Shown here piece by piece: positions 56,065 through 64,000 of a stretch of 64,000 nt of DNA. The notes under the pieces are model-generated. The model was given only the letters and a program-made list of their open reading frames with translations. It did no database searches and was not told where the DNA came from. Origin of the DNA: Taklimakanibacter deserti. GTDB taxonomy: Bacteria > Pseudomonadota > Alphaproteobacteria > Rhizobiales > Aestuariivirgaceae. The translations under genes were made by a program, and so were the position numbers. The stretch's first letter is position 1. Every line of letters starts with the position of its first letter. The stretch spans positions 1 to 64,000 of the forward strand of contig QORU01000006.1 in assembly GCA_003574785.1 (NCBI GenBank), read 5' to 3'.

Positions 56065-57120
56065 ATGAAGATCGATTTCAAGTATCTGGTCGCCGACGAC
56101 GACCGGCACGGCAACAGGCGCTATTACGTGCGCAAGCCTGGGGCGCCGAAGATCCGGCTTCGCGAGGAATTCGGCACGGAGGAATTCCGCCGAGCGTATG
56201 ACGAGGCGATGGCCGGGCGCGCCGTCGTCAAGCCGAAAACGAAGATAGCCGAAGGCTCGGCGCTGTGGGTCTGCCGGGCCTATTACCAATCGACTTGGTT
56301 CCTCAACAAGCTCGGCGAGTCGTCGCAAGAAGTCCGACGCCGTATTCTCGACAGATGGGCGGAAGCGCTCGATGACCGACCGTTCCGATTGATCACGAAG
56401 CAGCATGTACTGGGCTGGATCGACGACCGAGCCGACCGACCGGAAGCGGCGAATAACTTCCTCAAGGCATTGCGCGGCCTATTCGCTTTCGCGGTCGAGC
56501 GGAGGTTCATTGCCGCAGACCCCACCGCCGGCATCAAGAAGATCATCACCGAAACCGACGGCTTCCACGTCTGGACTGAAGACGAGGTCGACAAGTTTGA
56601 AGCTCGCCATCCGGTTGGCTCAAAGGCGCGGCTCGCCCTCGCCCTGTTGCTCTACACCGGCGTGCGCCGCTCCGATCTGGTGACGCTGGGCCCGCAGATG
56701 AACGACGGCTTCCACCGGGTTAAGCAGCGCAAGACGAAGCGCGTCATCATGCTGCCGATCATCGACGAGCTCGCCAGCGTTATTGCCGCCTCGCCTTGCG
56801 GCTCGACGACCTATCTCGTCACCCAGCACGGCAGGCCGTTCTCGGCCAAGGGCTTCGGCGCTAGAATGCGCAAGTGGTGCGACGATGCTGGCCTGCCGCA
56901 GTGCACGGCCCACGGCCTTCGCAAGGTCGGCGCGACCAGGGCGGCCGACCGGGGTGCGAGCGAGCGTCAGTTGATGGCGATCTTCGGCTGGAGCACGGTC
57001 GAGCAGGCGTCGGTTTACACTCGAGCGGCCGATCAGAAGCGCATGGCGTCGGCGGCCATTGGAACGCTTGCGAAACGCGAAATAGTCCCACCGCAAAAAA
57101 GTGGGACAGAAAGAGGCTGA
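56065..57120 (+). CDS. int: Tyrosine-type site-specific integrase
   Basis: 351 residues from ATG 56065, which has GAGGAGGA just upstream; an overlapping GTG at 56047 is an alternative. The catalytic set is visible: 'LLLYTGVRRSDLVTLGPQMN' (Arg), 'TAHGLRKVGATRAADRGASE' (HxxR), 'IFGWSTVEQASVYTRAADQK' (W and the Tyr nucleophile). The N-terminal part binds arm and core sites. The stop lies 38 bp before attR. It integrates into tRNA-Arg(CCT). Confidence 0.93.
   Translation: MKIDFKYLVADDDRHGNRRYYVRKPGAPKIRLREEFGTEEFRRAYDEAMAGRAVVKPKTKIAEGSALWVCRAYYQSTWFLNKLGESSQEVRRRILDRWAEALDDRPFRLITKQHVLGWIDDRADRPEAANNFLKALRGLFAFAVERRFIAADPTAGIKKIITETDGFHVWTEDEVDKFEARHPVGSKARLALALLLYTGVRRSDLVTLGPQMNDGFHRVKQRKTKRVIMLPIIDELASVIAASPCGSTTYLVTQHGRPFSAKGFGARMRKWCDDAGLPQCTAHGLRKVGATRAADRGASERQLMAIFGWSTVEQASVYTRAADQKRMASAAIGTLAKREIVPPQKSGTERG
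57082..57107. promoter_or_regulatory. Candidate integrase arm-type sites, right end
   Basis: ATAGTCCCACCGC (57082-57094) is identical to 9355-9367, and the inverted heptamer GTGGGAC follows at 57101-57107. The pair lies inside the int coding end, about 60 bp from the attR core. They can also pair as a 7-bp hairpin. Confidence 0.45.
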
Positions 57121-57158
57121 TTATGGTACTGAAATCAACGGCCCACAGAAGCGGTGCA

Positions 57159-57178
57159 AATCCTCTCGGGGTCGCCAA
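57159..57178 (+). other. attR core
   Basis: Exact 20-bp copy of the tRNA-Arg 3' end (see 9259-9278). Upstream sequence no longer resembles a tRNA, so this is the displaced copy. The 155 bp that follow show no clear gene. Confidence 0.95.
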
Positions 57179-57333
57179 TAAAATCAGATGGTTACCAATG
57201 AGCCCTTGCTTCAGGTTTCCATTCTGTCCGGCATATGTCCGCCATTCTAGAGCTACCCTAAATCGCTGGCCTTCGGGACTTTCAACGTCACATGCTATTC
57301 CTCACAATGCTGACGAAGGCGGCCTCGGTCTCG

Positions 57334-58401
57334 CTATTTCATTAGAACCAACGGATGCGCACGCGGGTAAGGTATACCAGGATGTACACAAAACTCGAGA
57401 CCATTACCTACCTTCAGCTTTGCGTCGCCATATAAACTTTTCGAATGATAGAAAACTCTCCCCTTGTTGGTATCAATTTTGCCGTGCGCTCCGTTGAAAA
57501 GTATTTCCGATATTTTACCTTGACGACGCTCTGCAATGAAAAAAGAAAGATTTTCTGCCGCGGTAACTACCTCTGTGGCTGTAGGCCGATCGGCGGGCTT
57601 AAAACTGAGCATCTTGTCAACAAGTTCCGTCACGCTCCGAGCAAGTGGCGCAAACTGTTCGTTTCGAAACATGAAGTCTGGCCAAGGCTCTCTCTTTCCT
57701 GAAGAAACATTGACTGGGACCTGAAAGCCCTGTCCAAATGGATATTTTCCAGTCATCAGCCTGAACATCATTGCCCCCAACGACCACACATCCGCCGCCT
57801 CGCCGGGATGTTCTCCTGCTTTGCGGAACATCATTTCAGGAGCCATATAAGGCAACGCACCTTTCACCGTGCCGGAAGTAGACCGGGTCAAATCGCCCTC
57901 CTTCGCAGCCTCATCAAATACGTGCTCTGCAAGTGTCGCTATGCCAAAATCAGTGATTTTGACCACCAGCATACCTGCATCAACTGCCACCAAGATATTG
58001 CTCGGCTTGAGGTCACGGTGAATGACACCTGCTTTATGTGACGCGGCAATGCCCTTTGCGAGCTGAAGCAGCAAATGGGCGGCCTGGTGGGGATCCACAT
58101 AGTGAATGCGATCAAGCGTAGCCTGTTCAAGTGTTCCGCCCGAAACGTACTCTTCAATCAAGAAGTGCTGACCACCTTCTTCAAAGTAATCGAGAGTCTT
58201 TGCGACGCCATGGTGGTTGACGCGCGCCGCGACAAGGGCACTCTTTCGAAAGTGGGTGCCAGCCTGACCCGGCTGTGGCGTCTTGAGAGCTACGGCATAC
58301 TCCGTCATGCCGTCGTGAGCGAGGTATACATCCTGCATGCCTCCGCTGCCGATTTTCTTGACCACCTTGTATCGACCAGCAAAGACCTTTCCGATAACCA
58401 T
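57334..58401 (-). CDS. Ser/Thr protein kinase (Hanks type) with C-terminal beta extension
   Basis: 355 residues, soluble (no membrane helix). Gly-loop GSGGMQDVY (18-26), Lys40, HRD 128-130 in 'VIHRDLKPSNILVAVDAGML', DFG 151-153 and APE 187-189: all catalytic residues are present. Residues about 300-355 form a small beta-rich extension ('HGKIDTNKGRVFYHSKSLYG', then 'KLKVGNGLEFCVHPGIPYPR'). Its start codon touches the stop of the second kinase, giving a PP2C-kinase-kinase operon. Base composition is A/T-richer than flanking genes. Confidence 0.9.
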   Translation of the reverse strand: MVIGKVFAGRYKVVKKIGSGGMQDVYLAHDGMTEYAVALKTPQPGQAGTHFRKSALVAARVNHHGVAKTLDYFEEGGQHFLIEEYVSGGTLEQATLDRIHYVDPHQAAHLLLQLAKGIAASHKAGVIHRDLKPSNILVAVDAGMLVVKITDFGIATLAEHVFDEAAKEGDLTRSTSGTVKGALPYMAPEMMFRKAGEHPGEAADVWSLGAMMFRLMTGKYPFGQGFQVPVNVSSGKREPWPDFMFRNEQFAPLARSVTELVDKMLSFKPADRPTATEVVTAAENLSFFIAERRQGKISEILFNGAHGKIDTNKGRVFYHSKSLYGDAKLKVGNGLEFCVHPGIPYPRAHPLVLMK

Positions 58402-59453
58402 CAGGCCATAACCTCTGGGTGAGACACATCGAAGGTTAGAAATGCTCGATTAGGCCTGTGACGGTCTCCTATTGTTATGACGCATGCAGGATACATGCGT
58501 TGATCAACTTTGGCGGCCTCGTTGTTGACGAAGACTTCGCCGGATACTGAAGTTACCCGAAATTGGAGACCATTGTAGCCAATCGCGATGGAGCCCACGG
58601 CGGATTGAAGACTTATGTTCCGATTTGCGGAGCTCAACTCATAGATGTTTGCGCCATTGACTATACGAGCGTGATGACGATCTCGAAGCAGTTGATCCTC
58701 TAGTGTATCGCGAACTGCATTCATTGGAGGTCGCTTGGTTGGATCGGAATTGGTGCATTGGTGTATTATTGCAGGCACATCGGCGTGCAGACCCGCCATC
58801 AACTTTTGAAGATATAGGAGGGGCACTTGCTCTCCCTGCTTCAGTTCGTCGGGAAGATTTTTGTCAAGGAGTGCGACAGCAGTAGCGCCAAATGCATATA
58901 CGTCAACTGCGGGGGAGAACGGTATTGTTTTAGTGCCAAAGAGCTCTGGCGCCATGTATCCAATAGTACCGATAATGTTTTTGGTGGCATCGTCCTTACC
59001 TACTTCTCTTGCCAGACCAAAGTCGAAAATCTTTAGAACACCCATTTTGTCCCTTCGGACATTGTTCGGCTTTATATCCCGATGAATAATCCCCGCTTGA
59101 TGAATGTCGGCAATTCCAGAGCCGATTTGCCAAAGTGATCCTACGTACTTGTCATCGGCACCAAAGGAACCCGGTGAGAGGTCGGCCCCGTCAATGTACT
59201 CCATCACCAGGCACTTCTCTTCTTTTCCGAATGCGTCCGTGGTCACAATATCGAGCAGCTGAACAACGTGTTTGGAGCGGAGCTTCAAGAGCGCCTTTTG
59301 CTCATCGATCAAACGTTGGGGTTCAGTATGGCCCTGCAGACGCTTAACGATAACGTCTCTGTCCAAATGGAGATCGCGACAAACAAGGACTTCACTCATT
59401 CCCCCCTGAGATGAGTTTGCACCCGTCTCGTAGCGGTTAGCTATTGTCGCCAT
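58401..59453 (-). CDS. Ser/Thr protein kinase with FHA-like C-terminal region
   Basis: 350 residues. Lys37, HRD 124-126 ('GIIHRDIKPNNVRRDKMGVL'), DFG 144-146 and APE 168-170 are intact; the Gly-loop is degenerate ('SSQGGMSEV'). Residues about 270-350 ('SAVGSIAIGYNGLQFRVTSV', 'SGEVFVNNEAAKVDQRMYPA', 'CVITIGD', 'FLTFDVSHPEVM') are beta-rich and show the FHA-like order of a VFVN-type motif before an ITIGD turn, though weakly. Overlaps the phosphatase gene by 17 bp. Different enough from the first kinase to be a partner, not a recent duplicate. Confidence 0.88.
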   Translation of the reverse strand: MATIANRYETGANSSQGGMSEVLVCRDLHLDRDVIVKRLQGHTEPQRLIDEQKALLKLRSKHVVQLLDIVTTDAFGKEEKCLVMEYIDGADLSPGSFGADDKYVGSLWQIGSGIADIHQAGIIHRDIKPNNVRRDKMGVLKIFDFGLAREVGKDDATKNIIGTIGYMAPELFGTKTIPFSPAVDVYAFGATAVALLDKNLPDELKQGEQVPLLYLQKLMAGLHADVPAIIHQCTNSDPTKRPPMNAVRDTLEDQLLRDRHHARIVNGANIYELSSANRNISLQSAVGSIAIGYNGLQFRVTSVSGEVFVNNEAAKVDQRMYPACVITIGDRHRPNRAFLTFDVSHPEVMA

Positions 59454-60483
59454 TATTAGGCTTCCGCTCGTAGTTTACGTCGATCTCCAACTGCTCAGCG
59501 GGGGCCTTTCGTTTGGATGTGCGTTGTCTCTTCGGCTTAGCCTGTGTCGTTTTGGGCGTGGCAGAGATGCGCGCAGAAGTCCTAGTACGGCGCGGCTCTT
59601 CCCAAAAAATCGGGACAGTTACCTGTCCGTTTTCTGCGGGCTTCCAGAGTTCCAGCATTCCTGAACTGCCTACGTCCTCGCTTAGCCTCAGACTTCTTTG
59701 CGCATCCTTTAACGACAGCCCAACAATGGTTCCGTTGTCTGCTCCACTTACCCAGTTCGCAGCAGCCAACAATCGTTCGGTGCCGCTTCGAAAATTTGGC
59801 GCATTCTCGTAGACTAGGCTCAACAATCGTGGCTCGATCGAGTGTATCCCGTCAGTGGTGATCAATGCAGAAGAAGCGCGTGAATCAAGTTGCCCCGTAT
59901 GGGGAACTATGCCAGCCCCAATCCCCACGAACTGCACAAGGTCTGTTCCACGACCGCCGAATGCTTCTTGCATATTGTCATCCGTAGTGATTTTTCGGAG
60001 TTCGAAATCTTTTCCATCTTTAAACAGCCCATAGACTCTGCTGTCGCCAACGTTCAACCAATACCCCCTACCGGAAGGAGTTACGAGTAGGGCAGACAGA
60101 GTTGTTCCACCGCCACCACGAGCGAAATGGTGAACGCTTTCATTAGCGGAATGAAGTGCGGCCTCCAGCAGAGAAATTTGGTCGAGGATCTCAGATGCCC
60201 TGGCCATCTCTGCGACAAATGCTCCGATTGCTATCGAGGCGCAGGCCGCGCCATCGCGCATTCCGCCCATCCCGTCGCACACCACGGCGCACAACAAGGA
60301 GCTTTCGCGAGTTTGGCCCGAAACCTTGATAACAACCGCTCGGTCCTGATTGTTGTCGCGCGACGGCCCTTTATCGGTACCGAAAGCTATCCCGATTTCG
60401 GGAATAACTCGAAATGCCCGTCCCTCTGGCCAATAAGCGAGCCAGTTTGTCACCCACGCTTCCAAATTAGCAAATCGGTTCAT
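59437..60483 (-). CDS. PP2C-family Ser/Thr protein phosphatase with basic tail
   Basis: 348 residues. PP2C motifs: 'FGTDKGPSRDNNQDRAVVIK' (Asp47), 'VVCDGMGGMRDGAACASIAI' (Asp70), 'GGGGTTLSALLVTP', 'YWLNVGDSRVYGLFKDG', 'LITTDGIHSIE' (Asp211), and 'SGADNGTIVGLSL'. Residues about 300-348 are a Lys/Arg-rich tail that may bind nucleic acid or the kinases. First gene of the - strand operon, read from the region shared with the divergent XRE gene. It should reverse phosphorylation made by the two kinases. Confidence 0.92.
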   Translation of the reverse strand: MNRFANLEAWVTNWLAYWPEGRAFRVIPEIGIAFGTDKGPSRDNNQDRAVVIKVSGQTRESSLLCAVVCDGMGGMRDGAACASIAIGAFVAEMARASEILDQISLLEAALHSANESVHHFARGGGGTTLSALLVTPSGRGYWLNVGDSRVYGLFKDGKDFELRKITTDDNMQEAFGGRGTDLVQFVGIGAGIVPHTGQLDSRASSALITTDGIHSIEPRLLSLVYENAPNFRSGTERLLAAANWVSGADNGTIVGLSLKDAQRSLRLSEDVGSSGMLELWKPAENGQVTVPIFWEEPRRTRTSARISATPKTTQAKPKRQRTSKRKAPAEQLEIDVNYERKPNNGDNS

Positions 60484-60585
60484 GCGCTCAGAGTAACACC
60501 CTCCAATAAAGCGACAATGGCTGACCTTCCCAGAAGACCTTGCTCCCTAGGCTTCATGTAAACAGTCCAGCAGAATATATATCAT

Positions 60586-60614
60586 TTGACATTGCACTAA
60601 ATATGCAGTATGGA
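60586..60614 (+). promoter_or_regulatory. Candidate promoter of the XRE regulator
   Basis: TTGACA (60586-60591), 17-bp spacer, TATGGA (60609-60614), 32 bp before the ATG. It lies in the 163-bp divergent gap with the phosphatase operon, so one regulator could control both directions. Confidence 0.5.
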
Positions 60615-60646
60615 ACTGCTTCATACTTCGTAAGACGAGATCGCAC

Positions 60647-61417
60647 ATGCTACTGCCATCCCAATGCCGCGCAGCGCGAGCCCTTCTCGGCTGGTCCCAG
60701 GCCGATTTGGAGGCAAGATCGCAAATTGCCAAGCGCACCATCGCCGATTTTGAAAATGGAGTTAGAAGTTGGCATCCCAATACTGAACGAACTCTTCAAT
60801 CAACTTTCGAAGACAATGGCGTTCTATTGTTAGAAGCAGACGTTGATGGTCCCGGCGTGCGCCTCCGGGCCCACGCGCCTCGTTTGTGTCAGCGTGAAGA
60901 CGTCCCCCAAAAGCGGGCTATCATATTTTCGTTCGAATACAGAGGTGAGCGACGACTGGGTTATATTTCTTATGACGCATTGGCCAGTATCGCATTGGAC
61001 TCATTGGATGGGATTGAAGTCTTCGATCGCGATCAACACCGCATAGTTTGGCGCGCAGCCGATAAAGTTGACCAAGGCGAATTTGACTTGGATGGGAGGA
61101 TCATGCTGGGTCGATCAGATATTAGTCCGATACCATTCAATTCGAATGCTAAACTGCGATGGTTCAATGAGAAATTCGACTATGGACGATACTCGGATGT
61201 CAGCGTCGTAGCCCTTGAAGATATCGCGCTTCCCCGCACTCCCAATGGCGGCATTTGGGAAGAAGTCGGCAAATTTGATGTCGAAAAAATGCATCGAGAG
61301 AGTACCGGATTCAAGGATGTCGAGAGAATTGTGCGTCGTTACGGCTGGTCTTTCCTGACAAAGGAGCCGTCTGGCAGAACGCGATCTGATAGTGCAGGCA
61401 TCAAAGGAAAAGAATAG
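60647..61417 (+). CDS. XRE-family HTH regulator with DUF1488-like C-terminal domain
   Basis: 256 residues. HTH: 'CRAARALLGWSQADLEARSQ' and 'IAKRTIADFENGVRSWHPNT', the common alphaproteobacterial 'RAARALLGWSQ' XRE type. Residues about 85-165 ('RAIIFSFEYRGERRLGYISY', 'DALASIALDSLDGIEVFDRD', 'DLDGRIMLGRSDI') look like DUF1488. The remaining C-terminus is unrecognised. Divergent from the PP2C-kinase operon, it probably regulates it. Its stop is only 4 nt from the NagZ-like start, so nagZ may now be read from this gene's promoter. Confidence 0.78.
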   Translation: MLLPSQCRAARALLGWSQADLEARSQIAKRTIADFENGVRSWHPNTERTLQSTFEDNGVLLLEADVDGPGVRLRAHAPRLCQREDVPQKRAIIFSFEYRGERRLGYISYDALASIALDSLDGIEVFDRDQHRIVWRAADKVDQGEFDLDGRIMLGRSDISPIPFNSNAKLRWFNEKFDYGRYSDVSVVALEDIALPRTPNGGIWEEVGKFDVEKMHRESTGFKDVERIVRRYGWSFLTKEPSGRTRSDSAGIKGKE

Positions 61418-61421
61418 GCAC

Positions 61422-62555
61422 ATGTCCCTGATCTTCGACCTCGGCCGCGGCCCCGCCTCTTTCGGCCATCGCTTTCTCATCGGCCTTCAGCAAAGCCCAG
61501 TTTTGAGCGACCATGACAAGCGCCTGCTGTCGCTCCTGCAGCCGGCCGGTGTCGTGCTGTTCCGCGCCAACTTCCTGTCGGGCGCGCCTTATGACGAATG
61601 GCTCGCCTCGCATGAGAAGCTCCTCGCCGATGTGCGCGAATATATCGGCCGCGACGAGATCCTCATCACCATCGACCATGAGGGGGGCGGCGTGCTGCGC
61701 CCGCCGGCCCCAGTCACCAATTTCGCCTATGCGCGCGAATGGCCGGGCCAGGCAGGGGCGGTCGGCCGCGCCATGGGCATCGAGTTGCGCAATCTCGGCT
61801 TCAATGTGAATTTCGCCCCGGTGCTCGATGTCAATTCGAACCCGGCCAACCCGGTCATCGGTCCGCGCGCCTTCGGCACGACGCCCGAAGCCGTCGTGGC
61901 CCCGGCGCGGCAATTCCTCGACGCGATGCAGGCCGAGGGCGTGCTCGGCTGCCCCAAGCACTTCCCGGGCCATGGCGATGCCGGCGTCGATTCGCATTAT
62001 TCGCTGCCCGTCATCGATGTCGATGCCGAAACCTTCCGCAAGCGCGAGCTCGCACCCTTCCGCCAGTTCACCGATGCGAAGACCAGGCTGTTCATGACCG
62101 CGCATATCGTCGTGCCGGCGATCGATCCGGGGACGCCCGCGACCATGTCGCGCGTCATCCTCAACGACATCTTGCGGGGAGAGCTCGGCTTCAAGGGCGT
62201 GATCGTCACCGACGATCTCGGCATGCGCGCCATCTCGGACAAGCTCAAGGAGCCGGAGACGACGGTGAAGATCGTCAATGCCGGCGCCGATCTCCTGTGC
62301 ATGTGCGCCTATTGGGCCGACACCTCGCTCATCGTCGAGATGATCGGCCACATGACGCAAGGCCTGAAGGAGGGCGCGATCAAGGAAGCCGATCTCAGGC
62401 AATCCTTCGACCGCATCTCAGGCCTGCTCGCGGATGTCCCCCAGCACCCCGTCGAAAGGCTGGCGGAGGAGACCTATGAGCGGCATGCCGCTCTCGCCCC
62501 CTTGCGGCCGCGCACGCCGCCTGCCGCCAGTGCCGGTGGCGCCGCCAAGGCGTGA
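61422..62555 (+). CDS. nagZ: GH3 beta-N-acetylhexosaminidase (NagZ-like)
   Basis: 377 residues. 'ILITIDHEGGGVLRPPAPVT', 'GCPKHFPGHGDAGVDSHYSL' (the NagZ Lys-His...Asp-His motif, 179-192) and 'GVIVTDDLGMRAISDKL' (nucleophile Asp) are diagnostic. It removes GlcNAc from muropeptides in cell wall recycling. GC-rich again, so it marks return to backbone. ATG 61422 follows 'AAAGGAAAAGAATAGG'. The downstream gene is not the scpA/scpB pair usual near nagZ in Rhizobiales. Confidence 0.85.
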   Translation: MSLIFDLGRGPASFGHRFLIGLQQSPVLSDHDKRLLSLLQPAGVVLFRANFLSGAPYDEWLASHEKLLADVREYIGRDEILITIDHEGGGVLRPPAPVTNFAYAREWPGQAGAVGRAMGIELRNLGFNVNFAPVLDVNSNPANPVIGPRAFGTTPEAVVAPARQFLDAMQAEGVLGCPKHFPGHGDAGVDSHYSLPVIDVDAETFRKRELAPFRQFTDAKTRLFMTAHIVVPAIDPGTPATMSRVILNDILRGELGFKGVIVTDDLGMRAISDKLKEPETTVKIVNAGADLLCMCAYWADTSLIVEMIGHMTQGLKEGAIKEADLRQSFDRISGLLADVPQHPVERLAEETYERHAALAPLRPRTPPAASAGGAAKA

Positions 62556-62713
62556 CATTGGCCTCCGGTGCAATCTTCCTTGGCCTGGACGGCAAAGGCT
62601 CCGCTTCCTGCCAGCGGCCCTGAAATAACCCGGTTTTTCCGCCGTATTTGAGTTGACGCGGCCGGTCTCGCGCAGATTGGTCCGCATCGTCCCCCGCGCG
62701 GCAAGGCTAGCCC

Positions 62714-64000
62714 ATGAACCTGCTCGAACGCGACCGTGACCTCGATGTCCTCGCCGCCGCTCTTGCCGAGACGGTCGCCGGGCACGGACGCCTCGCTTTG
62801 ATCGGCGGCGAGGCCGGCATCGGCAAGACCTCCTTCATCGACCACTTCCTCTCGAGCTGCGGCAAGTCGCACCGCACGCTCATCGGCCAGTGCGATTCGC
62901 TTTTCACGCCCTCGCCGCTTGGCCCGCTTTACGACATCGCGCGCCAGACCGGCGGCAGGCTGCTGGCGCAGCTCGAAGGCGACGCGCCGAGGCCGGCTTT
63001 GTTCTCGACCATGCTCGACACGTTGCGCGATCCGGCGCAGCCGACGGTGCTGGTCATCGAGGATATCCACTGGGCGGATGAGGCGACGCTCGATCTCCTC
63101 AAATATCTGGGCCGCCGTATCGCGCAGACACGCGCTCTTCTCGTCTTGAGCTATCGCGATGACGAAGTCGAAGGCCATCCGCCCTTGCGCATTCTGCTGG
63201 GCGACCTCGCGACCTCGCCATCGGCCATCCGCATCGATCTGCGGCGGCTCTCGATCGCCGCGGTGCGTCACCTCAGCGAAGGCAAGCCTCTCGATCCGGA
63301 GGCGCTGCACCGGCAGACCTCGGGCAATCCCTTCTTCCTTGCCGAGATCCTTGCCCATTTGGGCTCCGGCATCCCCAAGACGGTCAGCGACTGCGTCATG
63401 GCACGCGCCGCAACGCTCAAGCCCGCCGCGCGCAATGTCCTCGAAACCATCGCCGTCCTCGGCAGCCGCATCGACCATGGAGTGCTGGAAAAGGTCGTCA
63501 CCGCCGTGGCCGACAGTGTCGCCGACTTGCGCAAAGCGGGGCTCATCACCGCGAATGGCGAGGCGATCGCCTTCCGTCACGAGCTGGTGCGCGACGCCAT
63601 CCTGGCGGATCTCGATCAGGCGCGATCGCGGGAGCTCAACCGCCTGGCGCTCCGGGGCTTGCAGGCTTCAGGGAATCGGGGCGATCTGGCGCAATTGGCG
63701 CAACTCGCCGAAGGGGCCGGCGATCACGCGGCCGTGCTCGATTATGGACCGGCCGCGGCGCGCGCCGCGGCGGCCGTCGGCGCCCATCGTGCGGCCGCCG
63801 CGCATTATCGGCGCACGCTTGTCTTCGCCCATGACCGCCCGCCCGCCGAACGGGCAGCGCTCTTCGAGGCCTATGCCGAGCAAAGCGCCATCATCGACGA
63901 TTTGGCCGCGGCGATCGAAGCCTATCGCGAAGCGGTAGCCCTCTGGCGCCAGGCCGGCGATCGCCGGCAAGAGGGGGCGAGCCTGTCGCGACTTGCCTGG
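62714..64000 (+). CDS. Large MalT/LuxR-like ATPase regulator, truncated by window end
   Basis: At least 429 residues and open at the window edge. 'MNLLERDRDLDVLAAALAET', Walker A GGEAGIGKTS (about 32-41), Walker B 'TVLVIEDIHWADEATLDLLK', 'ALLVLSYRDDEVEGHPPLRI' and 'TSGNPFFLAEILAH' show an AAA_16/STAND ATPase. From about 310 helical TPR-like repeats begin ('HRAAAAHYRRTLVFAHDRPP'). Proteins of this type usually end in a LuxR HTH, which is outside the window. Confidence 0.85.
   Translation, partial: MNLLERDRDLDVLAAALAETVAGHGRLALIGGEAGIGKTSFIDHFLSSCGKSHRTLIGQCDSLFTPSPLGPLYDIARQTGGRLLAQLEGDAPRPALFSTMLDTLRDPAQPTVLVIEDIHWADEATLDLLKYLGRRIAQTRALLVLSYRDDEVEGHPPLRILLGDLATSPSAIRIDLRRLSIAAVRHLSEGKPLDPEALHRQTSGNPFFLAEILAHLGSGIPKTVSDCVMARAATLKPAARNVLETIAVLGSRIDHGVLEKVVTAVADSVADLRKAGLITANGEAIAFRHELVRDAILADLDQARSRELNRLALRGLQASGNRGDLAQLAQLAEGAGDHAAVLDYGPAAARAAAAVGAHRAAAAHYRRTLVFAHDRPPAERAALFEAYAEQSAIIDDLAAAIEAYREAVALWRQAGDRRQEGASLSRLAW

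Larger units (their letters stand above)
9259..57178 (+). mobile_element. Lambda-like siphophage prophage, about 47.9 kb, in tRNA-Arg(CCT)
   Basis: The ends are defined by a 20-bp identical repeat (9259-9278 and 57159-57178) derived from the tRNA 3' end, with integrase and an excisionase-like gene adjoining the right copy. Contents are complete in type: lysis cassette, tail fibres, TipJ-like tail tip, NlpC-like tail protein, tape measure, tail tube, HK97-type portal, protease and capsid, TerS/TerL, replication and recombination genes, and a CI/Cro immunity region. Late genes run leftward on the - strand and early recombination genes rightward on the + strand. Two or three small genes look broken, but no structural gene does, so the prophage may be inducible. 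Confidence 0.95.

Noticed and set aside
57334..61417. Assignment as a complete TerY-P triad or a named kinase-based defence system
   Set aside because: No vWA (TerY) protein, BREX or other hallmark partner is encoded nearby, so only the weaker resemblance is reported.
61380..61440. A third copy of the tRNA 3' end that would make the kinase island a second integrated element
   Set aside because: No match to the 20-bp core is visible at the island-nagZ junction, so tandem integration is not supported.
62474..63580. A 368-codon open frame antisense to the ATPase regulator
   Set aside because: The + strand has Walker A/B and TPR features; the antisense frame is Arg/Ala-rich without family pattern.

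Overview
The window is a stretch of alphaproteobacterial chromosome, most likely Rhizobiales/Hyphomicrobiales. The evidence is high-GC coding sequence, the gene order SUV3-like helicase - S4-domain protein - FdxA - CarD, a Rhizobiales-type intergenic palindrome pair upstream of the helicase, and phage genes of the kind found in rhizobial prophages. The genome is interrupted by one complete-looking lambdoid-style siphophage prophage integrated in tRNA-Arg(CCT). An A/T-richer kinase/phosphatase island sits immediately beyond the phage.

Left chromosomal arm (1-9.28 kb): SRPBCC/ArsR pair, hexapeptide acyltransferase, rpmB, two palindromic repeats, SUV3-like RNA helicase, Hsp15-like S4 protein, fdxA, CarD-type regulator, clpS, fasciclin-domain protein and tRNA-Arg(CCT).

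Prophage (about 9,259-57,178): it is bounded by a 20-bp direct repeat of the tRNA 3' end, with an excisionase-like gene and a tyrosine integrase just inside the right end. A + strand left-end block (9.4-12.1 kb) holds small unknown genes plus decayed ones. From about 44.2 kb leftward, nearly everything is on the - strand: regulators and small membrane proteins, a GapR-like protein, RuvC-like resolvase, helicase, N4/N6 methylase, a PD-(D/E)XK-like nuclease, a replication protein, a NusG-like antiterminator in the position of lambda Q, HNH, TerS/TerL, portal, protease, capsid, connectors, tail tube, gpG/gpGT with a -1 frameshift site, tape measure, tail tip, fibres and a lysis cassette. The immunity region (45.1-47.9 kb) has a Cro-like gene, a LexA-type CI repressor and two groups of three 15-bp operators of the form TTGCC-N5-GGCAA, which is a lambda OR/OL-like layout. 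An outer-membrane porin gene lies between CI and the OL-like site. From OL rightward runs the + strand early operon: a C5 cytosine methyltransferase with a repeated central region, many small coupled genes, a coiled-coil protein, RecT, a DHH phosphoesterase, Xis and Int.

Right flank (57.2-64 kb): a - strand operon of a PP2C phosphatase and two Ser/Thr kinases, with a divergent XRE/DUF1488-like regulator. It resembles the signalling part of TerY-P triads but lacks a vWA protein, and it is the best candidate here for an undescribed accessory or defence system. The chromosome resumes with a GH3 (NagZ-like) gene and the start of a large MalT-like ATPase regulator cut by the window edge.
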